DNA of 64,000 nucleotides from an uncultured Lachnospiraceae bacterium (GTDB lineage Bacteria; Bacillota; Clostridia; Lachnospirales; Lachnospiraceae), in the NCBI GenBank assembly GCA_947631625.1, contig CANRMA010000001.1, positions 1 through 64,000 of the forward strand, written 5' to 3'. Each line of letters opens with the position of its first letter. Position 1 is the stretch's first letter. Below, piece after piece: positions 35,912 through 45,453 of this stretch. The translations under genes and the position numbers were made by a program. The notes below the pieces were generated by a model that was given only the letters and a program-made list of their open reading frames with translations, searched no databases and was not told the origin of the DNA.

Positions 35912-36784
35912 CTACCACGTAAGCACTTCATAACCGTCCTCAGTAACGGCCACGGTCACTTCCCACTGCGCGGATAAAAGCCCGTCTTCCGTATATACGG
36001 TCCAGCCGTTATCGTCATCAATGTAAATATCCGGCTTTCCCATGTTGACCATAGGTTCTATGGTAAAAACCATTCCCGGAACCATAAGCATCTCCGTGCC
36101 TTTTTGAGTAACATAGCTTACAAAAGGTTCTTCATGAAACTCAAGCCCGACTCCATGTCCGCCTATCTCACGCACAATGGAATACCCGTTTGACATGGCA
36201 TAATCGTTTATCGCCTGCGCCATATCTCCTAAGAAGTTCCAGGGCTTTACCTGCTCCAAACCTACATCTATACATTTATGCGCGGTTTCCACCAGTCTTT
36301 TCGCATCTTCACTCACATTTCCAAGCATGAACATTCTGGAAGAATCCGAAAAATAACCGTTATAAATGGTGGAAACATCAACATTTACTATATCTCCGTC
36401 TTTTAAAATGTCGTCTGCTGACGGAATCCCGTGACAAACCTGGGAGTTGATCGAAGTGCAGACACTTTTGGGAAAGCCGTCGTAATCAAGCGGAGCAGGT
36501 ATTCCTCCAAGTCCGGTCGTCTTTTCATATACAAGGCGGTCGATTTCCTCTGTGCTCATGCCTACGCATATATTTTCGGCCACATGATCAAGCACCGCTA
36601 TGTTTATTTTGCTGCTTTCTTTTATCCCTTCGATCTGTTCCCGGGTCTTTAACATATCATGGTCGGGCACCATATGTCCCTCAAGTGCATACTTCTGAAG
36701 TTTTTCGTCAAAAGCCATATGACAGACTTTGTATTTTCGTCCGCTCTGACACCAACAGGGATCGTTTCTGCCTATCTTTTTCAT
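35912..36784 (-). CDS. map: Methionine aminopeptidase with SEC-C zinc motif
   Basis: 290 aa. An N-terminal SEC-C motif (GRNDPCWCQSGRKYKVCH, about 5-22) is fused to a type I methionine aminopeptidase, as is common in Clostridia. Metal ligands are seen in VNVDVSTIYNGYFSDSSR, in GGHGVGLEFHEEP and in FTIEPMVNMG. It removes initiator Met from nascent proteins. Its start overlaps rpe by 4 nt, so this housekeeping gene is coupled to the pentose operon. Confidence 0.95.
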   Translation of the reverse strand: MKKIGRNDPCWCQSGRKYKVCHMAFDEKLQKYALEGHMVPDHDMLKTREQIEGIKESSKINIAVLDHVAENICVGMSTEEIDRLVYEKTTGLGGIPAPLDYDGFPKSVCTSINSQVCHGIPSADDILKDGDIVNVDVSTIYNGYFSDSSRMFMLGNVSEDAKRLVETAHKCIDVGLEQVKPWNFLGDMAQAINDYAMSNGYSIVREIGGHGVGLEFHEEPFVSYVTQKGTEMLMVPGMVFTIEPMVNMGKPDIYIDDDNGWTVYTEDGLLSAQWEVTVAVTEDGYEVLTW

Positions 36785-37455
36785 TGCCTTATATACTCCG
36801 TATCGTTTAAAATTTTACGGTATCTCGTTATATTTTCTTTGATGTCTCCGCGAAAGATCCCTGAACCCGATACAATTACATTGGCGCCTGCTCCAAGCGC
36901 AACCGGCAATGTTTCATCGGTAATGCCGCCGTCTACCTGAATATCCACATTAAGTCCCATATCTTCTATCATCCGACGGGCGTTTCTTATACGCTTAGTT
37001 GACTCCGGAATGTATTTCTGCCCGCCAAACCCCGGTTCTACCGTCATGATAAGCGCCATCTCCAACTTACTTAAGTAAGGCCTGACCGCTTCTACCGGTG
37101 TAGCGGGTTTTATGGAAAGACCCGCCCTGCACCCTGCTCTGTGTATTTTATCTATGACTGCATTCACATCTTTGGTCGCCTCTAAATGAAATGTAATAAT
37201 ATCGGCTCCGCAGTCCGCAAACTCCTCAATATACCGTTCCGGTTCAACTATCATTAAATGTACGTCAAACACTTTCTTGGTAATCGGCCTTATGGTAGAG
37301 ATAACAGGCATCCCAAAGGATATGGAAGGTACAAAAACGCCGTCCATGACATCAATATGTATATAGTCTGCGCCCGCTTCGTCCGCCTTGGCTATCTGCT
37401 CTCCCAAAATACTGAAATCAGCAGCCAGTATGGACGGAGATAATAAGTTTTTCAT
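36781..37455 (-). CDS. rpe: Ribulose-phosphate 3-epimerase
   Basis: 224 aa TIM barrel. SPSILAADF at the start, HIDVMDGVFVPSISFG, HLMIVEPE, MTVEPGFGGQKY and the phosphate-binding end VSGSGIFRG are all present. It converts D-ribulose 5-phosphate to D-xylulose 5-phosphate. It is 2 bp after tktC and overlaps map. Confidence 0.97.
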   Translation of the reverse strand: MKNLLSPSILAADFSILGEQIAKADEAGADYIHIDVMDGVFVPSISFGMPVISTIRPITKKVFDVHLMIVEPERYIEEFADCGADIITFHLEATKDVNAVIDKIHRAGCRAGLSIKPATPVEAVRPYLSKLEMALIMTVEPGFGGQKYIPESTKRIRNARRMIEDMGLNVDIQVDGGITDETLPVALGAGANVIVSGSGIFRGDIKENITRYRKILNDTEYIRQ

Positions 37456-37457
37456 AA

Positions 37458-38399
37458 TTATTTTACGAAGTCCTTTACTTTTGCATAAATTCCCTTGCCG
37501 TCAAAACCGTACTTCTCAACTAACTGCGCGGCGGTTCCGGACTCTCCGAACACGTCCTGCATACCTATCTTAAGAACAGGCGTAGGCAGATTTTCACACA
37601 GGCAGTCGCATACGGCGCTTCCAAGGCCTCCGATAACGGAATGTTCCTCTGCCGTAACAACCCTGCCCGTCTTCTTTGCAGAAGCAAGAAGAAGTTCCTT
37701 ATCCAAGGGTTTAACGGTGTGCATATCTATAACCTCAGCGCTGACGCCGTCAGCCTCAAGCATCGCGGCAGCATCAAGCGCGCCCGCCACAGTTATCCCA
37801 CAGGCAACAATCGTAACATCTTTTCCCTCTTTTAGCAAGACCCCTTTTCCTATTTCAAATTTATAATCAGGTCTGTCATTGATAACCGGCACGCCTGCGC
37901 GGCCGAATCTCAAATATACAGGTCCTTCCATCTCTATTGCCGCGCGAACCGCCGCTCTGGCTTCCACATCATCCGAAGGAACTATAACGGTCATGCCCGG
38001 AATGGTTCTCATAAGCGCTATATCCTCATTGCATTGATGCGTAGCGCCGTCCTCGCCTACCGTAATGCCCGCATGTGTAGCGCCGATCTTGACATTAAGA
38101 TGAGGATAGCCGATCGAATTACGTATCTGTTCAAAATTACGTCCCGCCGCAAACATCGCAAATGATGTAATAAAAGGAATCTTGCCACAGGTAGCAAGGC
38201 CGGCGGCTATGCCTGTCATATTACATTCCGCGATGCCGCAGTCAATATGTCTGTCGGGAAAAGCTTTCTTAAAAGGCCCTGTTTTGGTAGCCGCAACTAG
38301 GTCCGCATCCAAAACTACCAGATTGGGATAATCATTTCCGCATTCTGCCAATGCCTTTCCGTAACTTTCTCTTGTTGCGATCTTCTTTACTTCTGACAT
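37458..38399 (-). CDS. Transketolase, C-terminal subunit
   Basis: 313 aa, the pyrimidine-binding and C-terminal parts of transketolase as a separate polypeptide. Features include MTGIAAGLATCGKIPFITSF, THAGITVGEDGATHQCNEDI and AEEHSVIGGLGSAV. With the N-terminal subunit it forms the thiamine diphosphate enzyme moving two-carbon units in the non-oxidative pentose phosphate pathway. The start overlaps the N-terminal subunit gene by 13 nt. Confidence 0.95.
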   Translation of the reverse strand: MSEVKKIATRESYGKALAECGNDYPNLVVLDADLVAATKTGPFKKAFPDRHIDCGIAECNMTGIAAGLATCGKIPFITSFAMFAAGRNFEQIRNSIGYPHLNVKIGATHAGITVGEDGATHQCNEDIALMRTIPGMTVIVPSDDVEARAAVRAAIEMEGPVYLRFGRAGVPVINDRPDYKFEIGKGVLLKEGKDVTIVACGITVAGALDAAAMLEADGVSAEVIDMHTVKPLDKELLLASAKKTGRVVTAEEHSVIGGLGSAVCDCLCENLPTPVLKIGMQDVFGESGTAAQLVEKYGFDGKGIYAKVKDFVK

Positions 38400-39223
38400 A
38401 ATGCTTCACCTACTTTCTCCAAATCTGCCATTGCTATTTTATATTCTTCGTCATTGGGAGCTTTTCCATGCCAGTCTATGCTGTTTTCCATAAACGATAC
38501 GTCTTTGCCTTTAAGAGTCTTACAGATTATCGCAGTCGGCATGCCTTTGGTATTTCGCGCTTCTTTGAACGCTTTATCGAGTTCGTCGAAGTCGTTCCCG
38601 TTTATATTTATTACGTGAAAATTGAATGCCTCAAACTTTTTATCAATCGGATAGGGTGAGCATACATCCTCTATCCTGCCGTCTATCTGAAGCCCGTTGT
38701 TATCTATTATGACCACAAGATTATCCAGCTTCCTGTGTCCCGCAAACATAGCCGCTTCCCATACCTGACCTTCTTCTATCTCACCGTCGCCAAGCAAAGT
38801 ATAAACCCTGTAATCCTTTTTGTCCATTTTGCCTGCAAGCGCCATTCCGACCGCCGCCGAAATGCCCTGTCCAAGCGAACCGGAAGACATATCCACACCC
38901 GGCGTCTCCTGCATACAGGGATGTCCCTGAAGATATGAACCCAGATGACGGAGCGTAGGCAGATCCTCTACCGGAAAATATCCGCGGTTTGCAAGTACGG
39001 AATATAAACCGGGGGCAGTATGTCCTTTGGACAATACAAACCTGTCTCTGTCAGGGTCTTTAGGGTTCTTAGGATCGATATTCATTTCTTCAAAATAAAG
39101 ATAGGTAAAAATCTCCGCCGCGGATAATGAGCCGCCCGGATGTCCCGCTTTTGCGCCATGCACAGCGGTAACGATGCCTTTGCGGACTTCATTAGCCGTT
39201 ATCTGTAACTCCAGCTTGTTCAT
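38387..39223 (-). CDS. Transketolase, N-terminal subunit
   Basis: 278 aa from the ATG at 39223, chosen because GGAGGT is seven bases upstream. It carries the thiamine diphosphate-binding half: HPGGSLSAAEI, SKGHTAPGLYSVL, GDGEIEEGQVWEAAMFAG and DNNGLQIDG. Works with the C-terminal subunit encoded next. Split transketolases are usual in Clostridia and archaea. Confidence 0.95.
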   Translation of the reverse strand: MNKLELQITANEVRKGIVTAVHGAKAGHPGGSLSAAEIFTYLYFEEMNIDPKNPKDPDRDRFVLSKGHTAPGLYSVLANRGYFPVEDLPTLRHLGSYLQGHPCMQETPGVDMSSGSLGQGISAAVGMALAGKMDKKDYRVYTLLGDGEIEEGQVWEAAMFAGHRKLDNLVVIIDNNGLQIDGRIEDVCSPYPIDKKFEAFNFHVININGNDFDELDKAFKEARNTKGMPTAIICKTLKGKDVSFMENSIDWHGKAPNDEEYKIAMADLEKVGEALCQK

Positions 39224-39256
39224 ATTTAACCTCCGTTTCAATGTCTGTTTATTTTA

Positions 39257-39961
39257 TTATTTATTTTCACTCTGCCCATAATAAGCGTTTGCGCCGTGTT
39301 TCCTGTAATAATGCTTATCCTGCAGCTCCTGCGGCGCAGGCTGTATGCGGGGATTTATCGTTTCAGCCCTGTACGCCATTTTGGCGACTTCTTCCAAAAC
39401 AACTGCATTATGAACAGCGTCATTACCGTTTTTACCCCATGCAAAAGGTCCATGATTTTTACATAATACCGCAGGAACAGCCATGATATCTTTTCCCATT
39501 TTTTTAAATTCACTCACGATCAAAAGTCCGGTATTCTGTTCATAAGCTTCCGCGATCTCATCCTCGTTAAGACACCTTAAACAAGGGACTTCCCCATAAA
39601 TATAGTCGGCATGTGTAGTACCGTAACAGGGTATGCTGCGGCCTGCCTGCGCCCAACTTGTCGCATAGGAAGAATGTGTATGTACTATCCCGCCTATCTC
39701 CGGAAATGCTTTATAAAGCTCCAGATGCGTAGGCGTATCGGACGAAGGATTATAACGGCCTTCAACTTTATTGCCATTAAGATCCATCAGCACCATATCA
39801 TCAGGAGTCAGTTTATCATAATCCACTCCTGAGGGCTTGATGGCAAAGATGCCGCTCTCCTCATCGATCTCGCTGACATTGCCCCATGTAAAAGTAACCA
39901 AGCCGTACTTAGGAAGAAGCATATTGGCTTCGTATACACGTTTCTTTAATTCTTCTAACAT
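39257..39961 (-). CDS. araD: L-ribulose-5-phosphate 4-epimerase
   Basis: 234 aa class II aldolase/epimerase. Zn ligands in HTHSSYATSWAQAG and, further on, the His of CKNHGPFAWG; TFTWGNVSEID and KPSGVDY are also family motifs. It makes D-xylulose 5-phosphate from L-ribulose 5-phosphate. Located between the kinase (71 bp gap) and transketolase (33 bp gap) genes, completing the arabinose route. Confidence 0.96.
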   Translation of the reverse strand: MLEELKKRVYEANMLLPKYGLVTFTWGNVSEIDEESGIFAIKPSGVDYDKLTPDDMVLMDLNGNKVEGRYNPSSDTPTHLELYKAFPEIGGIVHTHSSYATSWAQAGRSIPCYGTTHADYIYGEVPCLRCLNEDEIAEAYEQNTGLLIVSEFKKMGKDIMAVPAVLCKNHGPFAWGKNGNDAVHNAVVLEEVAKMAYRAETINPRIQPAPQELQDKHYYRKHGANAYYGQSENK

Positions 39962-40032
39962 AATACGTTTCCTTTCTAATCATATAAGCAGATCAATGCA
40001 TATTTTATTTATTACGCAAATCGTACTCTGCA

Positions 40033-41640
40033 TTATTTCAAATGCTCCACCGCGGCTCTTTCAATTGCAAGCCCTTCGGAATAACGCAGCATAAACTTAT
40101 CAAAGCCTTCCACATCTTCCTTATGCGGAGCTTCCTTACTGCCCTTCTGACCTGCGAATACTTTTTTATCCAAAAATTCGGATAAGGCTTCGCCGTCCTC
40201 TTTATGCTGCATATAGGAGGCAAGAAGCGCTATACCCCACGCGCCGCCTTCTCCGGCCGTTTCCATAACGCTTACCGGAGCATTGATAGCCGCCGCAAGA
40301 ATACGCTGTCCGACGCCTTTAGTCTTAAACAGTCCGCCATGTCCGAATATCTCGTCTATACGCACTCCTTCTTCTTTAAGCAGTATATCCATACCTGTCT
40401 TTAAAGCTCCCAGCGCCGTAAAAAGATGCACTCTCATAAAATTAGCCAGACTAAACCGCGCGGAAGGCGTTCTTACGAATAACGGACGTCCCTCCTCAAA
40501 ACCTGTTATATGCTCGCCCGAAAAATAATTATATGCAAGCAGGCCTCCGCAGTCATCATCGCCCTCAAGAGCCTTACGGTAAAGAGTTCCGTATAGTTCG
40601 TTCATATCCGCTTTGATACCCATGCTTTCCGAAAACTCTTTGAAAATATTCACCCACGCGTTCAGATCCGAAGTACAGTTATTGCAGTGCACCATTGCCA
40701 CAAGACTTCCGTCCGGCGTCGTCACAAGGTCTATTGCATCATATACCATTTTAAGCTCGTTCTCCAATACGACCATTCCGAAAACACTGGTTCCTGCAGA
40801 TACGTTACCGGTTCTTTTGGCAACGGAATTGGTCGCCGCCATTCCGGTTCCCGCATCTCCCTCGGGCGGACAAAACGGTATGCCGGCCTGAAGCTTTCCG
40901 TCAGGGTCCAAAAGTGCGGCCCCTTCTTCGCTTAAAACTCCCGCATTCTCTCCTGCGGTAAGAACTTTAGGCATGATATCCCTTAATTTCCAAGGGAAAT
41001 TTTTATCTGCAATCAGACCGTCAAACTGCGCGATCATTTTTTCGTTAAAATCTCCCGTAGCGGTATCGATCGGGAACATACCCGACGCTTCGCCTACGCC
41101 CACTACACGTTCTCCCGTAAGTTTCCAATGTACATAGCCTGCCAACGTGGTAAAAAACCGTATCGAAGGCACATGCTCTTCACCGTTTAAGATTGCCTGA
41201 TAAAGATGGGCTATACTCCATCTCTGCGGAATATGATAATTAAAAACTTCGGTAAGTTTTTCGGAAGCCTGCCCTGTTATGGTATTTCGCCATGTGCGGA
41301 AAGGAACCAGCAGTTCTCCTTTTTCATCAAACGCCATATAACCATGCATCATCGCCGAAAATCCGATTGCGCTCAATTTAATTATGTCCGTTCCATATTG
41401 TTTCTTAACATCCTGCGCCAAATCCTTATAGCAGTCTTTAAGGCCATCCCATACATCGTCAAGGCTGTAGGTCCAGATGCCGTTTTCCAACCTGTTTTCC
41501 CAGTCGTGCGCGCCGGAAGCCACAGGGGTGTTATCTTCGGCTATAAGCACTGCCTTGATCCTGGTAGAGCCAAACTCTATGCCAAGTATAGTCCTGCCTT
41601 CGTCGATCTGCTTTTTAATTTCCTGTGAAGTCAAACCCAT
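40033..41640 (-). CDS. FGGY-family sugar kinase, probable L-ribulokinase
   Basis: From the ATG at 41640 (GGAGG nine bases upstream; another ATG at 41649 abuts GGAGG and is less likely) it is 535 aa. [15 protein letters not shown] binds phosphate, [13 protein letters not shown] is the substrate region, and [10 protein letters not shown] and [10 protein letters not shown] form the ATP site. The sequence is not closely like classic AraB but, lying between araA and araD, it should phosphorylate L-ribulose. A xylulokinase activity is the alternative. Confidence 0.85.
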   Translation of the reverse strand: MGLTSQEIKKQIDEGRTILGIEFGSTRIKAVLIAEDNTPVASGAHDWENRLENGIWTYSLDDVWDGLKDCYKDLAQDVKKQYGTDIIKLSAIGFSAMMHGYMAFDEKGELLVPFRTWRNTITGQASEKLTEVFNYHIPQRWSIAHLYQAILNGEEHVPSIRFFTTLAGYVHWKLTGERVVGVGEASGMFPIDTATGDFNEKMIAQFDGLIADKNFPWKLRDIMPKVLTAGENAGVLSEEGAALLDPDGKLQAGIPFCPPEGDAGTGMAATNSVAKRTGNVSAGTSVFGMVVLENELKMVYDAIDLVTTPDGSLVAMVHCNNCTSDLNAWVNIFKEFSESMGIKADMNELYGTLYRKALEGDDDCGGLLAYNYFSGEHITGFEEGRPLFVRTPSARFSLANFMRVHLFTALGALKTGMDILLKEEGVRIDEIFGHGGLFKTKGVGQRILAAAINAPVSVMETAGEGGAWGIALLASYMQHKEDGEALSEFLDKKVFAGQKGSKEAPHKEDVEGFDKFMLRYSEGLAIERAAVEHLK

Positions 41641-41680
41641 ATTTACCATCCTCCGTTCCTGCTTATTTTAACAGATCCTT

Positions 41681-43180
41681 TTATTGATTTCTGTATGCCG
41701 CCTCGTTCCACCTTAATTCATTTTTGAAATCGCGTATATTTGTATTTTTATCTATTATAACACTTTCGATCCCCATTGCGTCAGCCCAGTCGGCCATCTG
41801 CTCTACCGTCAGATCATATGTAAATGCCGTATGGTGCGCTCCGCCTGCAAGTATCCAAGCCGCAGCGCCGATCTCAAGGTTAGGATGCGGCGTCCAGAAC
41901 GCCGTACCTACCGGAAGTTTAGGCATAGGCCTTTCCACTTTTTTGCAATCGACCGCATTTATGAGCAGACGGAATCTCGTTCCCAGATCTATCAAAGAGC
42001 AGGCTATCGCAGGTCCGGTCTTGGATGTAAATACAAGACGAGCCGGATCCTCTCTGTTACCCATTGAAAGCGGGCAGACTTTGATGCCTATCTCACCGTC
42101 AGCCACCGACGGACAAACCTCCAACATATGAGCCTGAAGTATGCCTTCCTTACCCGGAACAAGGTTATAAGTGTAATCCTCCATCATAGAGGTTCCTTTT
42201 GCATCCTTTATATCCGCAGTCATCAGCTTCATCAAGCGTACCATGGCCGCAACCTTCCAGTCGCCTTCCGCTCCGAAACCGTAACCCTTTTCCATAAGCC
42301 TCTGAATAGAAAGTCCGGGAAGCTGTTTCAAGCCTCCAAGCATACCGAAATGAGTAACTATTGCATGATAATCATTTTCGACCAGAAACTTTTCGATACC
42401 TATCTCCTGTCTTGCCTGCACTTCGACATGCTTTTTAAACTCAGCGGAGTCTCTGCCTTCGTCGATTATCTTATATTTTCCGTAATATTCATCCACTAAC
42501 GCGTCCACATCTCCCTGAGGAACCGCGTCCACATATTCCACCAGATCGTTTACGCAGTAATGGTCTATCTCCCAACCGAATTTGATCTGAGCCTCTACCT
42601 TATCACCTTCAGTTACCGCAACGTTATTCATATTGTCGCCGAAACGGCATACCCTTATGTGCGAGGACTCAATAACGCCTATGGCTGTCCTCATCCAGCT
42701 TCCGAGCTGCTCTTTAACCCTCTCGCTGTTCCAGTGTCCTACGATTATCTTTCTCTCTATACCCATGCGGCTCACTATATGTCCGTACTCCCTGTCGCCA
42801 TGAGCCGACTGGTTCTCATTCATAAAATCCATATCTATCGTATCGTACGGCAGTTCTTCATTAAACTGCGTATGAAGATGACAAAGCGGTTTTCTGAATT
42901 CCTTTAAACCGAGTATCCACATCTTGGCCGGAGAAAATGTATGCATCCATGTAATAACGCCGGCGCACTCTGCATCATTATTTGCATCGTTAAAAGTCTG
43001 TCTTATCGACGCCTGGGAAATAAGCGTAGGCTTCAGCGCGACCTCAAAAGGAAGCTTGCCTGAAGCGTTCAATCCCTCTACTATCTTAGCCGAATGTTCC
43101 GCGACCTTCTTAAGACACTCGTCCCCATAAAGATCCTGCGAACCTGTACAAAACCAGAATTTATATTTTTTTGTCTGCAT
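41681..43180 (-). CDS. araA: L-arabinose isomerase
   Basis: 499 aa starting at the ATG at 43180 (AGAGGG upstream). It begins KKYKFWFCTGSQDLYGDE and contains TWMHTFSPAKMWI, EGDWKVAAMVRLMK and SMMEDYTYNLVPG, all characteristic of AraA. It converts L-arabinose to L-ribulose and needs Mn. It is 122 bp downstream of the permease gene with a hairpin between, which may set its own expression level. Confidence 0.97.
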   Translation of the reverse strand: MQTKKYKFWFCTGSQDLYGDECLKKVAEHSAKIVEGLNASGKLPFEVALKPTLISQASIRQTFNDANNDAECAGVITWMHTFSPAKMWILGLKEFRKPLCHLHTQFNEELPYDTIDMDFMNENQSAHGDREYGHIVSRMGIERKIIVGHWNSERVKEQLGSWMRTAIGVIESSHIRVCRFGDNMNNVAVTEGDKVEAQIKFGWEIDHYCVNDLVEYVDAVPQGDVDALVDEYYGKYKIIDEGRDSAEFKKHVEVQARQEIGIEKFLVENDYHAIVTHFGMLGGLKQLPGLSIQRLMEKGYGFGAEGDWKVAAMVRLMKLMTADIKDAKGTSMMEDYTYNLVPGKEGILQAHMLEVCPSVADGEIGIKVCPLSMGNREDPARLVFTSKTGPAIACSLIDLGTRFRLLINAVDCKKVERPMPKLPVGTAFWTPHPNLEIGAAAWILAGGAHHTAFTYDLTVEQMADWADAMGIESVIIDKNTNIRDFKNELRWNEAAYRNQ

Positions 43181-43217
43181 ATGCCCTCTCTTTCCGCCGC
43201 ACATGCGGCTATGTCAT

Positions 43218-43251
43218 AAATACCGCTGCACTTTTCAATGCAACGGTATTT
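43218..43251. promoter_or_regulatory. Hairpin between permease gene and araA
   Basis: AAATACCGCTGCA pairs with TGCAACGGTATTT (one mismatch or wobble) around an 8-nt loop. No T tract follows on the minus strand, so it looks more like an RNA-processing or stability element than a terminator. Confidence 0.5.
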
Positions 43252-43302
43252 CGATAATTCAACGCGGAACCGTGAATACGGAAATTTCCCTTCCGCCTGA
43301 TC

Positions 43303-44361
43303 TTATTTTTTCTTACGGGCAATAACGACGCTCTGTATGATAAGGAAAATACACAGCATTACAGCCCTTGTTATTCCTGTCCACCAAGCCTGATCCAGAC
43401 CTGCCGACGCAACTATATTCTGAATCGTACTAAGCGACAACACGCCGAAGAATGTTCCCAGTATGTTGCCGACGCCTCCCGTCAGCATGGTTCCGCCTAT
43501 AATGGAAGCCGCGATAGCATCCATTTCCGCGCCGCTCGCATGTGACGCCGAACCGGAACCTACATGCAGGAAATATACGAAGCCGCCTATACCTGCCAAC
43601 AGACCGCACAGAACATGCGCTATGAATCTGGTTCTTTTAACATTTATACCAAGCATAAGCGCGCTCTGGCTGTTTCCGCCGACCGCATAAAACGAACGGC
43701 CAAGCTTCGTCCACTTCAATATACAGAAAAATACGATAACCACGATGAGAGCAACTATAACGCCTATCTCAACATATGCGTTGACATATTTTCCGAGTTT
43801 ATTTACCGATCCCATACCCGGAACATTGATACGCGTCCCTTTCAGCGCTACGAAGGCTTCGTTTGCAACGTTAAAAGGCGCCGTATTTACAATGGTCGTC
43901 ATACCTCTTGCAAAGAACATTCCCGCAAGCGTAACTATGAAAGGCTGTATATCAAGGTATGCTACCAAAAAGCCCTGAAAAACGCCGAACGCAAGCCCGA
44001 TGGCAAGCGCAATTAAAAGCGATGTGGCAACGTTGCCGTTGTGGTAATCCAGATATACGGCGCAGGACATACTGATAAGCGCCGTAACGCCTCCGACCGA
44101 AATATCAATGCCTCCTGTGATCATAACGATACTTAAACCGCAGGAGAGAATGATAAGCGCCGCATTTGCATTAAGTATATTAAAAAATGTCTGTGGTTTT
44201 AGGAAGCCCGCTCCCTGAATTATCATAGCGCCTATGTACATAACAAAAAACACGACTATGGTTATGGTAAGGAGCAGGTTTGTATCTGTCATATTTTTTA
44301 TTTTAGCACCTAAACCGGCAGATGAAGATTTAGATGTAGCTTTATTATTCGATGATGACAT
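43303..44361 (-). CDS. Sugar ABC transporter permease (YjfF-like)
   Basis: 352 aa, about nine or ten membrane segments, CUT2-class permease. SVGGVTALISMSCAVYLDY and AIAASIIGGTMLTGGVGNI carry the ISxGG and GGxxLxGG motifs of RbsC/YjfF proteins. It pairs with the upstream permease to form a heterodimer. AAGGAGG upstream; 2 bp after the partner's stop. Confidence 0.92.
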   Translation of the reverse strand: MSSSNNKATSKSSSAGLGAKIKNMTDTNLLLTITIVVFFVMYIGAMIIQGAGFLKPQTFFNILNANAALIILSCGLSIVMITGGIDISVGGVTALISMSCAVYLDYHNGNVATSLLIALAIGLAFGVFQGFLVAYLDIQPFIVTLAGMFFARGMTTIVNTAPFNVANEAFVALKGTRINVPGMGSVNKLGKYVNAYVEIGVIVALIVVIVFFCILKWTKLGRSFYAVGGNSQSALMLGINVKRTRFIAHVLCGLLAGIGGFVYFLHVGSGSASHASGAEMDAIAASIIGGTMLTGGVGNILGTFFGVLSLSTIQNIVASAGLDQAWWTGITRAVMLCIFLIIQSVVIARKKK

Positions 44362-44363
44362 TT

Positions 44364-45452
44364 TTAACCAACCTCCTTAGCCTTCAGATTTTTCCATATT
44401 TTCGAAAATTTCTCTCTTACAACAGGAGAGCTTACAACTACCAGTATTATAACGACTGCAGCCTTGTATGCCGGCAGCGCGTCAGACTGTACGTTATATT
44501 TATAAAGGGTCGTTGTAAGGAACTGTATTACATATGCTCCGAGGATAGACGCCGCCATGTTAAACTTACCGCCGCTGAGCGCGTTTCCGCCAAGCGCAAC
44601 GGCCAGGATCGCATCCATTTCTATATCCTTGGCTATAACCGAGTAGTTGATCGAAGAAATACGGCTGACCTTGATCAGACCTACGACCGCTACGCACAGG
44701 CCGAGAATAACAAAAGACATGATCTTTATAAGTTCCGGATTAAGGCCGTTAAGCCTTGAAGAACTGTCGTTGATACCTACCGACTGTACAAAAAGCTTGA
44801 TGTTGGTAAATTTCATAACAAGTGTTATTACTATCATACATATTACCGCGATAAAGAACGGAGTAGGTATAGGTATACCCGGTATAAACGAACCGAAATA
44901 TCCGAAAGACGGTTCGCTTATTATCGGTAATTCGTTATTGTTTATCCAAGCCGCTATGGAACGTCCCGCCGTATAAAGGATCAGAGTCGCAACCATAGGC
45001 GGTATTTTGAAATATGCAACCAACACGCCGTTAAACGCCCCAAAGAGCATCGCTACCACGCAGCTTATAAGAAACGCTACTATGATAGGCGCCTGCAGAG
45101 TGTCCGGACGGGAATTGGTGCCGCAGAGCACACGCAGAAGCGTACTTCCCGCAATAGCTATGGCAGCGCCGACACTGATATCCTGTCCGCCGCTGGCCGC
45201 AGTTACAAGCGTCATACCTATTGCAAGTATCGCCAACTCTGAACCGTTATCAAGAATCGTAATAAGAGAACCCGACAATACAGGATTGCCAAGACTGTTA
45301 TATCCAAACGATATCCCAAAAAAAGACGGGTCCATTATAAGATTGAATAATGCCAACAGCAGCAACGCCGCAAGCGGAATAAAAATCTGATTTCTGAATA
45401 AATTCTGTAAAGCATTTGTTCCGTTTAATTTTTTCGCACTATTATTCGGCAT
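44364..45452 (-). CDS. Sugar ABC transporter permease (YtfT-like)
   Basis: 362 aa from the ATG at 45452, set by a perfect GGAGGTGA seven bases upstream; the TTG at 45473 is an alternative reading. CUT2 permease motifs DISVGAAIAIAGSTLLRVL and AVALGGNALSGGKF are present. Two distinct permeases, as in YtfT/YjfF of the galactofuranose importer, suggest a furanose or pentose substrate. Confidence 0.92.
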   Translation of the reverse strand: MPNNSAKKLNGTNALQNLFRNQIFIPLAALLLLALFNLIMDPSFFGISFGYNSLGNPVLSGSLITILDNGSELAILAIGMTLVTAASGGQDISVGAAIAIAGSTLLRVLCGTNSRPDTLQAPIIVAFLISCVVAMLFGAFNGVLVAYFKIPPMVATLILYTAGRSIAAWINNNELPIISEPSFGYFGSFIPGIPIPTPFFIAVICMIVITLVMKFTNIKLFVQSVGINDSSSRLNGLNPELIKIMSFVILGLCVAVVGLIKVSRISSINYSVIAKDIEMDAILAVALGGNALSGGKFNMAASILGAYVIQFLTTTLYKYNVQSDALPAYKAAVVIILVVVSSPVVREKFSKIWKNLKAKEVG

Positions 45453-45453
45453 A